NCBI GenBank assembly: GCA_902771745.1
Contig: CACXYG010000085.1
Coordinates: forward strand, 1,544-7,799
Length of the DNA stretch: 6,256 nucleotides
Reading direction: 5' to 3'
Origin: an uncultured Erysipelotrichaceae bacterium
Lineage (GTDB): Bacteria; Bacillota_I; Bacilli_A; RFN20; CAG-288
Position numbers and translations under genes: made by a program. Positions 6,155 through 6,256 of the stretch are shown one piece after another. Numbering within the stretch: position 1 is the first letter of the stretch; the number at the start of each line of letters is the position of its first letter. Under the pieces are notes generated by a model, which made no database searches, was not told where the DNA came from, and saw only the letters and a list, made by a program, of their open reading frames with translations.

Positions 6155-6256
6155 CATTTCACTAGGAATTTACTTTTTATTGCGGATTGAAACGTTCTGG
6201 TATGAGTGTGAAACTCAGTTTTCAATTGACTGAATTTTTGTAAATTATCATTCACT
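6154..6256 (-). CDS. Possible 3' end of a convergent gene (cut by window edge)
   Basis: One minus-strand frame is open from base 6255 to a TGA at 6156-6154, giving about 33 codons and a hydrophilic tail ending in SAIKSKFLVK. The other two minus frames are closed by stops. The stop falls exactly at the edge of the bidirectional terminator, which is the arrangement expected for convergent genes. The piece is too short to recognise a family, and an open frame of this length could occur by chance. Confidence 0.35.
   Translation of the reverse strand, partial: VNDNLQKFSQLKTEFHTHTRTFQSAIKSKFLVK

Noticed and set aside
6186..6200. Possible cre site near the right edge
   Set aside because: It fits the AACG core but misses at least three conserved positions.
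6214..6237. Possible second terminator (TCAGT/ACTGA stem before a short T-tract)
   Set aside because: The stem is only 5 pairs with a 9-base loop and overlaps the possible convergent coding frame.

Overview
The window looks like a carbohydrate-utilisation locus from a Gram-positive, low- to moderate-GC anaerobe, most likely Bacillota. An Erysipelotrichia-like or clostridial gut or rumen lineage is a guess. Supports are strong AGGAGG-type ribosome binding sites, an AT-rich intergenic region, a strong rho-independent terminator, and a glycoside hydrolase family 3 (GH3) protein of the reversed-domain, membrane-anchored type known from such bacteria.

Layout. At the left edge, on the minus strand, lies the 5' part of an AraC-family regulator (cupin sensor domain visible, DNA-binding domain beyond base 1). 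A 522-base AT-rich intergenic region (426-947) follows. It holds promoter-like sequences on both strands, two LacI/CcpA-like operator candidates, a six-copy TTGCGW motif, and a hairpin just upstream of the next gene. Then come two tightly coupled plus-strand genes. The first (948-3944) encodes a 998-residue GH3 protein with reversed domain order and a hydrophobic segment at each end. The second (3946-6051), starting one base after the first stop, encodes a 701-residue protein with five predicted transmembrane helices and a large beta-rich outer domain that I cannot assign to a family. The operon is closed by a perfect 26-base palindrome and a strong A-tract/T-tract terminator that can work in both directions. 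A short open frame on the minus strand ends exactly at that terminator and may be the tail of a convergent gene.

How the parts may work together (inference). The AraC protein could sense a sugar and control the divergent pair through the long intergenic region, with LacI/CcpA-type repression added on top. The GH3 protein and its partner both place a large domain outside the membrane and are translated as a coupled pair, so a surface complex that binds and trims a glycan is a reasonable hypothesis. The partner is the least understood element here. No RNA genes, insertion sequences or CRISPR arrays were seen.
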